From Methylomonas rhizoryzae (GTDB taxonomy: Bacteria; Pseudomonadota; Gammaproteobacteria; Methylococcales; Methylomonadaceae), in assembly GCF_008632455.1 (NCBI RefSeq), contig NZ_CP043929.1:1798001-1862000 (forward strand): a stretch of DNA of 64,000 nucleotides, read 5' to 3'. This document shows positions 1-8,673 of the stretch, one piece after another. Numbering within the stretch: position 1 is the stretch's first letter; the number at the start of each line of letters is the position of its first letter. The notes under the pieces were generated by a model. That model ran no database searches. It was not told the DNA's origin and saw only the letters and a program-made list of their open reading frames with translations. The position numbers and the translations under genes are program-made.

Positions 1-2
1 AA

Positions 3-1067
3 GTGGACTTGGCGGATTTTCCGATTCAAACGTGTTGGCCGGAAGATGCCGCGCCGCTGATTACTTGGCCTCTGGTGATAACCAAGGGTCCAAACAAAGA
101 GCGGCAGAATCTGGGGATATACCGGCAGCAAGTCATCGCTAAAAACAAAGTCATTATGCGCTGGCTGGCACATAGGGGCGGCGCTTTGGATTTTAAGGAA
201 TGGCAGGAAAAATATCCGGATAAGCCGTTTCCGGTCGCGGTGGCGCTGGGCGCCGATCCGGCGACGATACTGGCAGCTGTCACGCCCGTGCCGGACCCGC
301 TATCGGAATATGCTTTCGCCGGGTTGCTACGCGGTAGTAAAACGGAAGTTGCGCATTGCTTGACTCCGGGGCTCGACGGTTTGCAGGTGCCGGCGAGTGC
401 GGAAATTGTGTTGGAAGGTTTCATTTATCCGGGGGAAACCGCGCCGGAAGGGCCGTTCGGCGATCACACCGGCTACTATAACGAAGTGGACGAGTTTCCG
501 GTTTTTACCATCGAACGAATTACTCAGCGTCAGGTGCCGATTTACCATTCCACCTATACCGGTAGACCGCCGGACGAACCGGCCATTTTAGGCGTTGCCT
601 TGAACGAGGTATTCGTGCCGATATTGCAAAAGCAATTTCCGGAAATCATCGATTTTTATTTGCCGCCGGAAGGCTGTTCGTACCGGATGGCCGTCATCAG
701 TATGAAAAAGCAATACGCCGGCCATGCCAAGCGGGTGATGTTCGGAACCTGGTCGTTCTTGCGGCAATTCATGTATACCAAATTCGTCATTGTGGTGGAC
801 GACGACGTGGATGCAAGGAACTGGCAGGACGTCATTTGGGCGATTACTACCCGAATGGATCCGGCGAGAGACCTGACGATTCTGGAGAATACGCCCATCG
901 ACTATTTGGATTTTGCCTCGCCGGTGTCGGGCTTAGGCTCGAAAGTCGGATTTGACGCCACCAACAAATGGCCGGGTGAGACTCAGAGGGAATGGGGCAA
1001 GCCGATCGTGACGCAGCCACAGGTGGTGGCCAAAATCGACGCTATCTGGGCAAGTTTATTTGATTAG
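3..1067 (+). CDS. ubiD: 4-hydroxy-3-polyprenylbenzoate decarboxylase UbiD (5' truncated by window edge)
   Basis: UbiD is a prenylated-FMN-dependent decarboxylase that removes the carboxylate from 4-hydroxy-3-polyprenylbenzoate in ubiquinone synthesis. The window holds 354 codons of the C-terminal part; E. coli UbiD has about 490 residues, so roughly 140 N-terminal residues lie upstream and the GTG at position 3 is only an internal codon. Family signatures are clear: GRPPDEP near residue 188, VVDDDVDARNW near 265, and ENTPIDYLDFASPVSGLGSK followed by DATNKWPGET near the end. Other ubiquinone genes (ubiE, ubiJ, ubiB, ubiG) occur further along the window but not in this operon. Confidence 0.93.
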   Translation: MDLADFPIQTCWPEDAAPLITWPLVITKGPNKERQNLGIYRQQVIAKNKVIMRWLAHRGGALDFKEWQEKYPDKPFPVAVALGADPATILAAVTPVPDPLSEYAFAGLLRGSKTEVAHCLTPGLDGLQVPASAEIVLEGFIYPGETAPEGPFGDHTGYYNEVDEFPVFTIERITQRQVPIYHSTYTGRPPDEPAILGVALNEVFVPILQKQFPEIIDFYLPPEGCSYRMAVISMKKQYAGHAKRVMFGTWSFLRQFMYTKFVIVVDDDVDARNWQDVIWAITTRMDPARDLTILENTPIDYLDFASPVSGLGSKVGFDATNKWPGETQREWGKPIVTQPQVVAKIDAIWASLFD

Positions 1068-1240
1068 TCGGCGACAGTTCGGCTGATGTATGCAAGCGAG
1101 GGATAGTGTGCAATGGTATGGGTTCGATTTCGATCATTAGCCCGGGCGGTAGGGTTGTAGTGTCTACTAGGCTTAGTGCCTCGAAGTCTGCGGTTTCCAT
1201 AGTTGCGACTGCGGAAAAATTAATCGGTAAAAGCTAAGCC

Positions 1241-2404
1241 ATGAGAATTTTGATCGTCGACGATATTTTGGAAAACAGGCTGTTGTTGGAGCGCTTGTTA
1301 ACTCGAATGCGCCACCAAGTCTTGCAGGCGGAAAATGGTCAACACGCTGTGGATGTTTATACCAACCAGGCTTTGGATCTGATTTTGATGGACGTGATGA
1401 TGCCGGTTATGAACGGCTTTGAAGCGATACAGATCATCAGAGCTTTGCCCAGCCAAAAATGGGTGCCGATTTTTCTGGTTAGTGCGTTAACGGACGTCAA
1501 AGATATTATCGAAGGGTTGAAAGTCGGGGCGGACGACTATCTTCCCAAACCCATCGATTACGCCATCTTGAGCGCAAAAATCGATTCGGTAGAGCGCACG
1601 TTGGAAATGCAACGCCGGATTATCGCCGATACCGAGCAGCTGAGGCGCTACCGCGAACAAAACGAACGCGAACACGACTTTTTGCAAGCCATTTTTGAAC
1701 GCTTGTTAAAGTTAAACGAAATCAACGAAGAGCAGGTGCAATATTGGTTGACGCCCGCTCAACGTTTTAGCGGCGATTTGGTATGTGCGCACAAGACCGA
1801 TCAGGGCTTGATCTACTTTATGCTGGCCGACTCGACAGGGCACGGTTTGGCAGCCGCACTGCCTACGGTGATTGTTAATCAAGTTTTTCGCGGCATGGCC
1901 AAGAAGTCTTTATCGGTTAAACTCATCGCCAGGGAGATAAACGGTCAGCTATATAGTCAATTGCCACCCGGCCGTTTCGTTGCGCTTACGTTAGGAGTAG
2001 TCAACGAAGCCGATTGCAGTATCGAGATATGGAATGGCGGTTTGCCCGAAGGTTTGCTGATTGCCGACGACGGCAGCGTCAAACATGCGTTTCGTTCGCT
2101 ACATACTTTTGCCGGGGTGCTGGATGACGAGTCGTTCGATGACAGTACCGAATATTATCGAACGAACGAGTCTTGCGAATTGTTTTTGTATTCAGACGGG
2201 GTGATAGATGCGACAAATCGGCAGTTCAGTCGTTTCGGCACCGAAAAATTAAGGGCGGAGCTGTCTACTTCCGCGCCGGGGCAAAGGGTTGACGCCGTCA
2301 GACAAGCGTTGGAAGCGCATATGGTGCGCGATGAAGCCCAAGACGACGTGTCGTGTTTGGCAATCCGCTTAAAATTGGCTTCCTCCTTGAGCCCGATGGG
2401 ATAG
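1241..2404 (+). CDS. response regulator with C-terminal PP2C/SpoIIE-type serine phosphatase
   Basis: A two-domain cytoplasmic signalling protein of 387 residues. Residues 1-120 are a canonical receiver with the acidic pair D7/D8, phosphoacceptor D51 in the LMDVMMP motif and K103 in the LPKP motif. Residues 120-160 look like a coiled linker. From about 175 to the end there is a PP2C/SpoIIE-like phosphatase with metal-binding signatures ADSTGHG, YSDGV and DDVSC. Proteins of this architecture (RssB-like and HsbR-like) dephosphorylate anti-sigma-antagonist proteins in response to phosphorylation. No histidine kinase, STAS or anti-sigma gene is adjacent, so the partner is unknown. The gene stands alone, with about 170 bp of non-coding DNA upstream and no strong Shine-Dalgarno sequence. 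Confidence 0.85.
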   Translation: MRILIVDDILENRLLLERLLTRMRHQVLQAENGQHAVDVYTNQALDLILMDVMMPVMNGFEAIQIIRALPSQKWVPIFLVSALTDVKDIIEGLKVGADDYLPKPIDYAILSAKIDSVERTLEMQRRIIADTEQLRRYREQNEREHDFLQAIFERLLKLNEINEEQVQYWLTPAQRFSGDLVCAHKTDQGLIYFMLADSTGHGLAAALPTVIVNQVFRGMAKKSLSVKLIAREINGQLYSQLPPGRFVALTLGVVNEADCSIEIWNGGLPEGLLIADDGSVKHAFRSLHTFAGVLDDESFDDSTEYYRTNESCELFLYSDGVIDATNRQFSRFGTEKLRAELSTSAPGQRVDAVRQALEAHMVRDEAQDDVSCLAIRLKLASSLSPMG

Positions 2405-2475
2405 TATTGATGGCTTCTTTACAGCCGAGTATCTACCCCAAGCTGCGCGGCATATTATCTTTCCGAATTGAAGAC

Positions 2476-3711
2476 CTAAGCCTTGTTCGATTCCACCTGC
2501 TCTAAAATCACGTCGGACGCTAACAACAAGCCGCGTTTGTAAGAGTCGCAAGCCCGGTCTTTATCGCCTTTGTCGAATAATACGTCGCCGAGTAAATGGC
2601 AGGCCCCTACCGTAGCCTCTTTGTTAAGGGTTTTCAGTAGATATTGTTCGGCTTTTTCCAGTTGGCCGGCTTGATGGGCGAGTTTTCCCAGCACCTTTAA
2701 TAGAACGGGATCGTTGGGATAGACGCTCAACCATTGCTCCGCGGTTTGTAAGCGTTTTTCCTTGCCTTCGCTTTGGATGGATGAGAATAGTTCGAGTAGC
2801 GTAGCGTCCCAATGGCGGCCCAGTTGAGCAATCGCTTGGTCTTCGATTTCCGACCCGGCACCGGCGGCTATCATCGCGGCGAAATAAATATTGGCTATGC
2901 CCGGTAAGCGGCGAATGTGTTCCGGAACGTCGTTCCAGCAACGCCGGATGGCATCCGGGTTTCCTTCGCGTTGTGCCTGTTTGAGCAAACTGCTGTAGGT
3001 TTGAGTCTCCAGCAACTTGACTTCGGCTTCCATCAAAATTTTGTGTTGTTGCAGCGACGGGAGAAGTTTGCTTAACGATTCCCAATCGCCTAGGTGTTGG
3101 TAGGCCTGATGCATCATGCGCAACACTCGGGCATGCCCCGGATTGATTTCGTTCAGGGTTTCCAGCGTCTTTAACGCTTGCTCGAACTGTTGTTCGGACA
3201 GGTGCAGTTCGGCTTGGGTAAGTCCTACCGTCAAATTGCCTTCATGGGATTGTTCCAAGGCCTTTTGCAGGTATTCGTCGCGTTTATCCAGGGCGCCGCG
3301 GGACTGGGCGGCCCGCGCGGCGGTCAGGTAATGTAGAAGAGGAGCGCCGCTGTTGGCGGCATGTTTGATCAGGGTTTTTTCGGCGCTTTCGAAATTTCCG
3401 TCAGCGGCGTCGAATAAGCCGGCGATTAAAGCTTCTTGCGATCGGTTGAATTTAATGTTTTGCCGGCGTTTGGACAATCGGCCGGGCAGGCGTAACAGCA
3501 CGCCCAGCAAACGGAATACGCTGTACAGTATGAAGAAAGTAATCACCAGACCGACCGTGAATACGGTCAACGACGTTTCCAAAGACCAATGCCCGAAGCC
3601 GATTAAAACGTAGCCTGGATCGTTATGTTGCGCAAGCCAGCTATGCAAAGCGAACGCCACGGCCGCCGCTGTAACTAGAGAAGCCAGAAAATACGCTATG
3701 TTTTTCTTCAT
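2476..3711 (-). CDS. hemY: HemY, inner-membrane TPR protein of the haem operon
   Basis: HemY is the last gene of hemC-hemD-hemX-hemY, 13 bp downstream of hemX. The 411-residue product has two N-terminal membrane helices (about residues 5-25 and 43-70). A long helical TPR region follows, typical of the HemY_N/TPR family that faces the periplasm. It is not the protoporphyrinogen oxidase that is also called HemY in Gram-positive bacteria. The exact function is not settled; in Proteobacteria it is tied to late haem synthesis or haem-protein assembly by its constant operon position. Length and topology match the family. Confidence 0.88.
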   Translation of the reverse strand: MKKNIAYFLASLVTAAAVAFALHSWLAQHNDPGYVLIGFGHWSLETSLTVFTVGLVITFFILYSVFRLLGVLLRLPGRLSKRRQNIKFNRSQEALIAGLFDAADGNFESAEKTLIKHAANSGAPLLHYLTAARAAQSRGALDKRDEYLQKALEQSHEGNLTVGLTQAELHLSEQQFEQALKTLETLNEINPGHARVLRMMHQAYQHLGDWESLSKLLPSLQQHKILMEAEVKLLETQTYSSLLKQAQREGNPDAIRRCWNDVPEHIRRLPGIANIYFAAMIAAGAGSEIEDQAIAQLGRHWDATLLELFSSIQSEGKEKRLQTAEQWLSVYPNDPVLLKVLGKLAHQAGQLEKAEQYLLKTLNKEATVGACHLLGDVLFDKGDKDRACDSYKRGLLLASDVILEQVESNKA

Positions 3712-3724
3712 GTGCCGGCCTGCG

Positions 3725-4900
3725 TTATGGCTGAGGTGTTACAGCTTGATCGGGTTTTTCTGGATCAGCCGGGGTGGAGTTTGCGGTATCCGAAGATAGG
3801 GCCTTGTCGGTTTCGATCCGGAGTTTGCTGATATCGCGCATCATTTTTAGAGAACCGCTGACATCCGGGAATTGGCTTTTCAAGCGGGCTCCGGCTAATT
3901 TATCCAGCTCTTCGACAAATTGTGCGGTTTGCAGATTCTCGGCGAAGTTTTTCTTCAGCCAGTTTTTGGCATCGGCGATACTGCTGGTGAACAGGGTATC
4001 GTCTTGCCGGACCAGGGCGATTTCTATCATTTCCAAGCGCACTTTCAATTGTTGTTTAATGAAATGAGCTTCTTCGGGCGTCAAAATTGCGTTGACCGGT
4101 TGTTCGGTATGGCGTAATACCACGTAACCTTCCAATTGTTTCGCCACTTGACCCAAGATTTCGTGGCCTTCTTTGGACAAATCCTGCGATGCCGCGGATT
4201 TTTCCGGCGCTTTACCGGCATGCGGCAAGAATACCGACAAGCCTTCGACCGCTTCTTGCAGGTGTTGCAATTGCGAGTAAATTCCAACGATGTCGGGTAC
4301 GTCGACATGAGTCAATAGTGCAATTTCTTTGGCGATTTGTTCGCGGACTTTGAACACCGAGGCATCGCCGCTTTCCCGTAAGCGTTGGTCGGCCGCTTCC
4401 AGGGCTTGGCGGGTGGTTTCCACGTCCCCGACCAGATGTAGGCGCTGGTTGGCGACGCTCAACAAATACTCGGCATCGGCTAACAGCCAATCGCCGCGGG
4501 TTTTTCCGAGTTGGCGTTGTAAGCCTAAAATGGAAGCTTCCAACTCTTTACGGGCGGTGGCGAGGTGTTCTTCGTGTAATTTGGAAAACTCCGCCAGCGT
4601 TTGCGTGAAGTGGTTGTCTTTGCCGGTCAGTTCGGTATTGACGTTAGCAATTTGCGCTTGCAAGGTCGAAAGCTGTTGCTGCAAGTCGTTCAGTTCCTTG
4701 TCGATTTCCAGCATGCGCTGGGTGTCCTGATTGTTGTCCGTATCCTGATTGGTTCTGATTTGCTGGACGACGAATACCCCGGCGACCGCAAGAGCCAAGA
4801 CCAGCAAAATAGCGATCATTCCTATCCATAGGCCGGCTTTGGATTTTTTAATGACGACTTGCGGCGTTGGGTTTTCCTGTTGTTCAATGTCTTCGGCCAC
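3725..4900 (-). CDS. hemX: HemX, membrane-anchored haem operon protein
   Basis: A 391-residue protein with an acidic cytoplasmic N-terminus, one membrane helix (about residues 24-48) and a long coiled-coil/helical periplasmic region rich in Q, E and L. Family members are often labelled uroporphyrinogen-III C-methyltransferase. No Rossmann or SAM-binding methyltransferase motif is visible here, so that catalytic label is not supported. The start overlaps the end of hemD by 17 bp, consistent with translational coupling in hemCDXY. The C-terminus is low-complexity, with S, T, P and D. The molecular role is unknown; haem-related assembly is inferred from the operon. Confidence 0.85.
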   Translation of the reverse strand: MAEDIEQQENPTPQVVIKKSKAGLWIGMIAILLVLALAVAGVFVVQQIRTNQDTDNNQDTQRMLEIDKELNDLQQQLSTLQAQIANVNTELTGKDNHFTQTLAEFSKLHEEHLATARKELEASILGLQRQLGKTRGDWLLADAEYLLSVANQRLHLVGDVETTRQALEAADQRLRESGDASVFKVREQIAKEIALLTHVDVPDIVGIYSQLQHLQEAVEGLSVFLPHAGKAPEKSAASQDLSKEGHEILGQVAKQLEGYVVLRHTEQPVNAILTPEEAHFIKQQLKVRLEMIEIALVRQDDTLFTSSIADAKNWLKKNFAENLQTAQFVEELDKLAGARLKSQFPDVSGSLKMMRDISKLRIETDKALSSDTANSTPADPEKPDQAVTPQP

Positions 4901-5666
4901 TGTTTTCCCCGGTAAATAACATGGTCAATGTTTCTAAAATCGCTGAATCCGACGCTTGAGCCGTAACGGCTATGCATTGAAAGCCGGCACGGCGCGCCTG
5001 TTCGGCAATACGCGAACTGACGACCAATAGCGGCAATCGCTGCATTTTAGCGAGGGTTTCAGGCGTTAACATCGTTAATAAGTTTTGCAACGCTTCACCG
5101 CTGGTGATGGTGGTTGCGTCCAGATTTCCAGCCAATATGGTCTTTTGTATGGCCCGGTTGTCGTTTGCCGGCGCGTAGCGGCGATAAAGCTCTAAACAAG
5201 TCACCTGAGCGCCGCGGGCCGTCAATTCTTGAGCCATCACTTCTCTTCCGCCCAGCCCGCGGACGATGGTAATCCGCTGACCGGCAACGTCGCTTAGCGA
5301 CGATTGTGCCAATAACCCCTCGCTGCTGAAATCGGTATCAGGACAGCTGGTTAAATTCAGAGCCGCCTGTTCGAGTGCGGCGGCGGTTGCTTTGCCTACG
5401 GCCGCAATGCGTTTGGATTTCAGCTCGGTTATTTTTCCGGCTAGCGCTTGTAGAGCGAATTTCACTGCATTGGTACTGGTAAATAGTAGCCAATCCGAGG
5501 CCAGAGCGTTTTCCAGCGATTTCGGATCGACCGGCATTGGGGCAATTGCCAAGGTCGGAAAGCGTAGCGGTTTGCCGCCGTGTTGTTCGATCAGGCGGCA
5601 CAAGGGTTCGGCTTGCGCCGTAGGCCGGGTAACCAAAATTTGCGCGCCGCCTAAATCGCCGGTCAC
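4884..5666 (-). CDS. hemD: uroporphyrinogen-III synthase
   Basis: HemD cyclises hydroxymethylbilane with inversion of ring D to give uroporphyrinogen III, the branch point to haem and sirohaem. The 260-residue product has the weakly conserved two-lobed U3S fold: an N-terminal ILVTRP-type strand, an LLFTSTNAV motif near residue 80 and a TSGEAL motif near residue 188, which contribute to the cleft. The start overlaps the hemC stop by 4 bp, so the two enzymes that act one after the other are translationally coupled. The length is normal for the family. Confidence 0.92.
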   Translation of the reverse strand: MTGDLGGAQILVTRPTAQAEPLCRLIEQHGGKPLRFPTLAIAPMPVDPKSLENALASDWLLFTSTNAVKFALQALAGKITELKSKRIAAVGKATAAALEQAALNLTSCPDTDFSSEGLLAQSSLSDVAGQRITIVRGLGGREVMAQELTARGAQVTCLELYRRYAPANDNRAIQKTILAGNLDATTITSGEALQNLLTMLTPETLAKMQRLPLLVVSSRIAEQARRAGFQCIAVTAQASDSAILETLTMLFTGENSGRRH

Positions 5667-6589
5667 TGGTAGAGCTCCTTTAGGATTTGCTCGGCGCCTT
5701 GCGCCAGCAAATCGTCGGCTACAGCGAAACCGAGCGCTTGCGCTTGTTCCAGTGGATATTCGGCTTGCGCGCGAAACAGCTTGCTACCGTCCGGACTACC
5801 GACTAGTCCGCGTAGAAACAGCCGGTCGTCGCGAATTTCCGCAAAGCCGGCGATGGGTACTTGGCAGCCGCCGTTTAGGCGGCTATTCATCGCCCGTTCG
5901 GCGCTGACCCGCAGGCTGGTACTTTCGTCGTGCAATACTTGCAAATAACGGTGAATGTCGGCGTCGTCTATGCGGCATTCGATGCCAATTGCGCCTTGTC
6001 CCATGGCAGGCAAACTTTCTTCGCCGGATAGTCTCGCGGTAATGCGCTCGGCCATGCCTAAACGTTTCAAGCCGGCGGAGGCCAAGATAATGGCGTCGTA
6101 GTCGCCGGCGTCGAGTTTTGCCAAGCGGGTGTTGACGTTGCCGCGCAAGCTGAGGATCTGTGCATGCGGAAAACGGGCCTTGATTTGGCATTGGCGGCGT
6201 AAGCTGGAGGTGCCGATGCGGGCGTCGACGGGCAATTCGGACAAGCTGCGGTAACGGTTGGATACGAATGCGTCGCTGGGGTCTTCGCGTTCCAGAATGA
6301 CGGCTAGATGTAAACCGGCCGGAAACTCCACCGGCACGTCTTTCATCGAATGCACCGCGATGTCGGCCGTGCCTTCGAGCATGCCTTGTTCCAACTCTTT
6401 GACGAACAAGCCTTTGCCGCCGACTTTCGCCAAAGGCGCATCCAAAATCTTATCGCCGCGGGTAACCATTTTGACCAGTTCGGTGCGCAGGCCGGGGAAG
6501 GCTGCAGTCAATCGAGCTGCAACGTGTTCGGCTTGCCATAAGGCGAGAGGGCTTTGTCGGGTCGCGATTCTAATTATTCTGTCTGTCAC
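5663..6589 (-). CDS. hemC: hydroxymethylbilane synthase (porphobilinogen deaminase)
   Basis: HemC polymerises four porphobilinogens on a covalently bound dipyrromethane cofactor. The 308-residue protein carries the cofactor-attachment cysteine at C242 (in the LNGGCQVP motif) and the catalytic aspartate D84 (in SMKDVP), at the same numbering as E. coli HemC, plus the arginine-rich GTSSLRRQ motif near residue 126. The start is GTG, supported by an AGGAGC Shine-Dalgarno sequence about 8 bp upstream. It is the first gene of hemCDXY; a possible TACAAT -10 element lies at 6658-6663 on the minus strand but its -35 is weak. Confidence 0.96.
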   Translation of the reverse strand: MTDRIIRIATRQSPLALWQAEHVAARLTAAFPGLRTELVKMVTRGDKILDAPLAKVGGKGLFVKELEQGMLEGTADIAVHSMKDVPVEFPAGLHLAVILEREDPSDAFVSNRYRSLSELPVDARIGTSSLRRQCQIKARFPHAQILSLRGNVNTRLAKLDAGDYDAIILASAGLKRLGMAERITARLSGEESLPAMGQGAIGIECRIDDADIHRYLQVLHDESTSLRVSAERAMNSRLNGGCQVPIAGFAEIRDDRLFLRGLVGSPDGSKLFRAQAEYPLEQAQALGFAVADDLLAQGAEQILKELYQ

Positions 6590-6724
6590 CTTTGCTCCTG
6601 CTTGTTAACGACGCGAGTCGATCGGGAATTTCGTCTGTCCGTGTGCAAAATTTCATTATTGTAATCGGTTTTATGCCGAATTTAACGGATTAGTTTCGGA
6701 GTTCGGCTGTGGCGCGGCAGGAAA

Positions 6725-6743
6725 GCGCCGGCCTAGCCGGCGC
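6725..6743 (-). terminator. GC-rich hairpin over the rsmD stop codon
   Basis: An 8-bp perfect stem (GCGCCGGC / GCCGGCGC) has a three-base loop that is exactly the rsmD stop codon (TAG, minus strand). On the minus strand the stem is followed by CTTTCC, so the uridine tract is short. It probably ends or attenuates the rsmD transcript before hemC, but the weak T-run leaves doubt. Confidence 0.45.
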
Positions 6744-7353
6744 GATTCGATTCGGTGCTTTGTGCAGTCGGATCTACCGGGTCGAGCGGACTGCGGACGG
6801 ATGAAGTCCGCCTGATTAACCCATAACCGACGTCGCTTGCAAGTTTCGACTTTAGAATGTCCCAGCCGGGCGGCGGGCATGCCGCGGAAAAATCCCGTTC
6901 GAATTCCAGATAGACTATGCCGTTGGCCGATAAGGCATCGGCCTGGGCTATCGCTTGGCAGATTTTGGGTATCCAGCTCTGATTAAACGGTGGATCGAGG
7001 AATACCAGGTCGAATTTTTTCTGACAGTGCTTTAAAAAGGTTTCCGCATCGGCTTGAACGATTTCGATGTTGTCGCTATGGAATCGGGCGAGATTTTCCC
7101 GCAACTTACGGCAGGTTTGGCTATTGCTGTCGACCAGAGTGACGTGGCGTGCACCGCGCGAAGCCGCTTCGAACCCCAAGGCGCCGCTGCCGGCAAATAA
7201 GTCCAGGCAGCGGCTGCCTTCGACCTGCATGCGCAACCAATTGAACAGCGTTTCCCGCACTCGGGCCGGGGTGGGCCGCAAGCCGGGGGCATCGTCGAAT
7301 TTGACCACCCGGCTGCGCCATTCGCCGCCGATAATGCGCAATTGATTGCTCAC
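6733..7353 (-). CDS. rsmD: 16S rRNA (guanine(966)-N(2))-methyltransferase RsmD
   Basis: RsmD methylates N2 of G966 in 16S rRNA on the assembled 30S subunit. The 206-residue protein has the N-terminal RIIGGEWRSR motif, which binds RNA in the family. It also has the SAM-binding motif DLFAGSGALGFEAASRGA (about residues 50-67) and the catalytic DPPF motif near residue 119. The start lies 3 bp after the stop of the upstream M16 peptidase gene, so the two are co-transcribed. This follows the common arrangement in which an M16 peptidase precedes rsmD. Confidence 0.94.
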   Translation of the reverse strand: MSNQLRIIGGEWRSRVVKFDDAPGLRPTPARVRETLFNWLRMQVEGSRCLDLFAGSGALGFEAASRGARHVTLVDSNSQTCRKLRENLARFHSDNIEIVQADAETFLKHCQKKFDLVFLDPPFNQSWIPKICQAIAQADALSANGIVYLEFERDFSAACPPPGWDILKSKLASDVGYGLIRRTSSVRSPLDPVDPTAQSTESNRAG

Positions 7354-7356
7354 GGA

Positions 7357-8673
7357 TTAATGCGTTTTCGTTGCGCCGGCGCTGTTGCCTACCGTGACGG
7401 TTTGCAACCACTCCGGGCGAATCCGGCGCTGAAACGCGTCTTTGATTTGCTCCAACGTCACCGCCTCCACTTTGGCTGGGAAGGTATCCAGGTAATCCAG
7501 AGGTTGTTGGTAAAATCCTATCATTGTCACGTATTCGGTCAGTTTGCTGTTGTTGTCGGTACGCAAGGCAAAACCGCCGGTGATGTTTTTCTTGGCGGCT
7601 TCAAGTTCGGCGGCGCTAGGACCGTTCTCGATAAAGTCTTTCAAGGTTTGGTCCATCACGGCTATCGCTTGCGCAGTTTGGTCGTTGCGGGTTTGCAAAC
7701 TCATCACAAACGGGCCTTTGCGAAACAGCGGTACGAATTGGCTGGAAGCGCTGTACGCCAGACCGCGTTTTTCCCGAACTTCGTCGAACAAGCGCGAGAC
7801 CAAGCTGCCGCCGCCTAATATGTAATTGCCGACATAAAGCGTGAAATAATCCGGATCTTTACGCTCCACCCCCGGCAGGCCGGACAATACATGGGTTTGG
7901 CTGGACGGAAATTCGATGTGTTGCATGCCGGCTTTAGCAGGCATTTCCACCGGCGGCAGTTCCGTGGGTTTTTCGCCGACCGGTAGACCGGACATCAGCT
8001 GTTCGGCAATCCGTTGGGCTTGGTCTTTTTGCATGTCGCCGACGATGACCACGATAGCATTGGCTGCCACGTAATAGCGGCGGTGAAACTGTTTCAAGTC
8101 GTCGGTAGTGAAACCGGCCACAGTTTCCACCATGCCTTCTTCCGGATGCGCATAGGGGTGGTCATGGTACAGTGCCTTGCCGAAAGCGATTTGCGCCAGT
8201 GCGCCGGGCGATTCCTCGCGGTGTTTCAATGCGGCCAGCATGCGGCTTTGCTCGCGTTGAAAATCGGCCTCGCTGAAACGCGGTTGGGTCAACAGCGTTT
8301 GGAAAGTGGAAAGGGCTTTTTCCAGCAAAGGTTTTTCGGTCAAGCTGCGCAAAGACAGCCACCCCGTGTCTTCGGATACGCCGGCGTCGAAGGCCGCTCC
8401 CACCGATTCCAGCCGGCCGGCGATTTGATCGGCGTCCCATTCGCCGGCGCCGGTATCCAGCATGGCCGAAGTCATCGCCGCCAAGCCGAATTGGTCGCCG
8501 TCGCGCGCGCTACCGGCATCGAAGGTTACGCGGATGTCTACCATCGGTAGACTGGGGGTGGGCACGAAATAAACCCGGCTGCCTTGCGAGGTTTGCCAGT
8601 GTTGAATGTCGACGCCGGCGTGCGTGATCGGGCCGATCAACATCAAACACAGGGCATATAAGTTAAAACGCAT
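7357..8673 (-). CDS. M16 family peptidase-like protein, non-catalytic subunit
   Basis: A 438-residue exported or membrane-anchored protein with an N-terminal signal sequence (cleavage likely after THA at about residue 19) and two M16 domains. The position of the zinc site (inverted HxxEH motif) reads AMTSAMLDTG, with no histidine or glutamate, so this copy cannot bind catalytic zinc. The C-terminal half keeps the glycine-rich LGGGSLVSRLFDEVREKRGL region used for substrate binding in the family. It overlaps the upstream catalytic M16 gene by 11 bp. This matches the heterodimeric layout of one active and one inactive M16 subunit. The substrate is unknown. Confidence 0.88.
   Translation of the reverse strand: MRFNLYALCLMLIGPITHAGVDIQHWQTSQGSRVYFVPTPSLPMVDIRVTFDAGSARDGDQFGLAAMTSAMLDTGAGEWDADQIAGRLESVGAAFDAGVSEDTGWLSLRSLTEKPLLEKALSTFQTLLTQPRFSEADFQREQSRMLAALKHREESPGALAQIAFGKALYHDHPYAHPEEGMVETVAGFTTDDLKQFHRRYYVAANAIVVIVGDMQKDQAQRIAEQLMSGLPVGEKPTELPPVEMPAKAGMQHIEFPSSQTHVLSGLPGVERKDPDYFTLYVGNYILGGGSLVSRLFDEVREKRGLAYSASSQFVPLFRKGPFVMSLQTRNDQTAQAIAVMDQTLKDFIENGPSAAELEAAKKNITGGFALRTDNNSKLTEYVTMIGFYQQPLDYLDTFPAKVEAVTLEQIKDAFQRRIRPEWLQTVTVGNSAGATKTH

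Noticed and set aside
4884..5666. hemX/hemD as a fused uroporphyrinogen-III methyltransferase
   Set aside because: HemX has no SAM-binding motif, and HemD ends with its own stop inside hemX.
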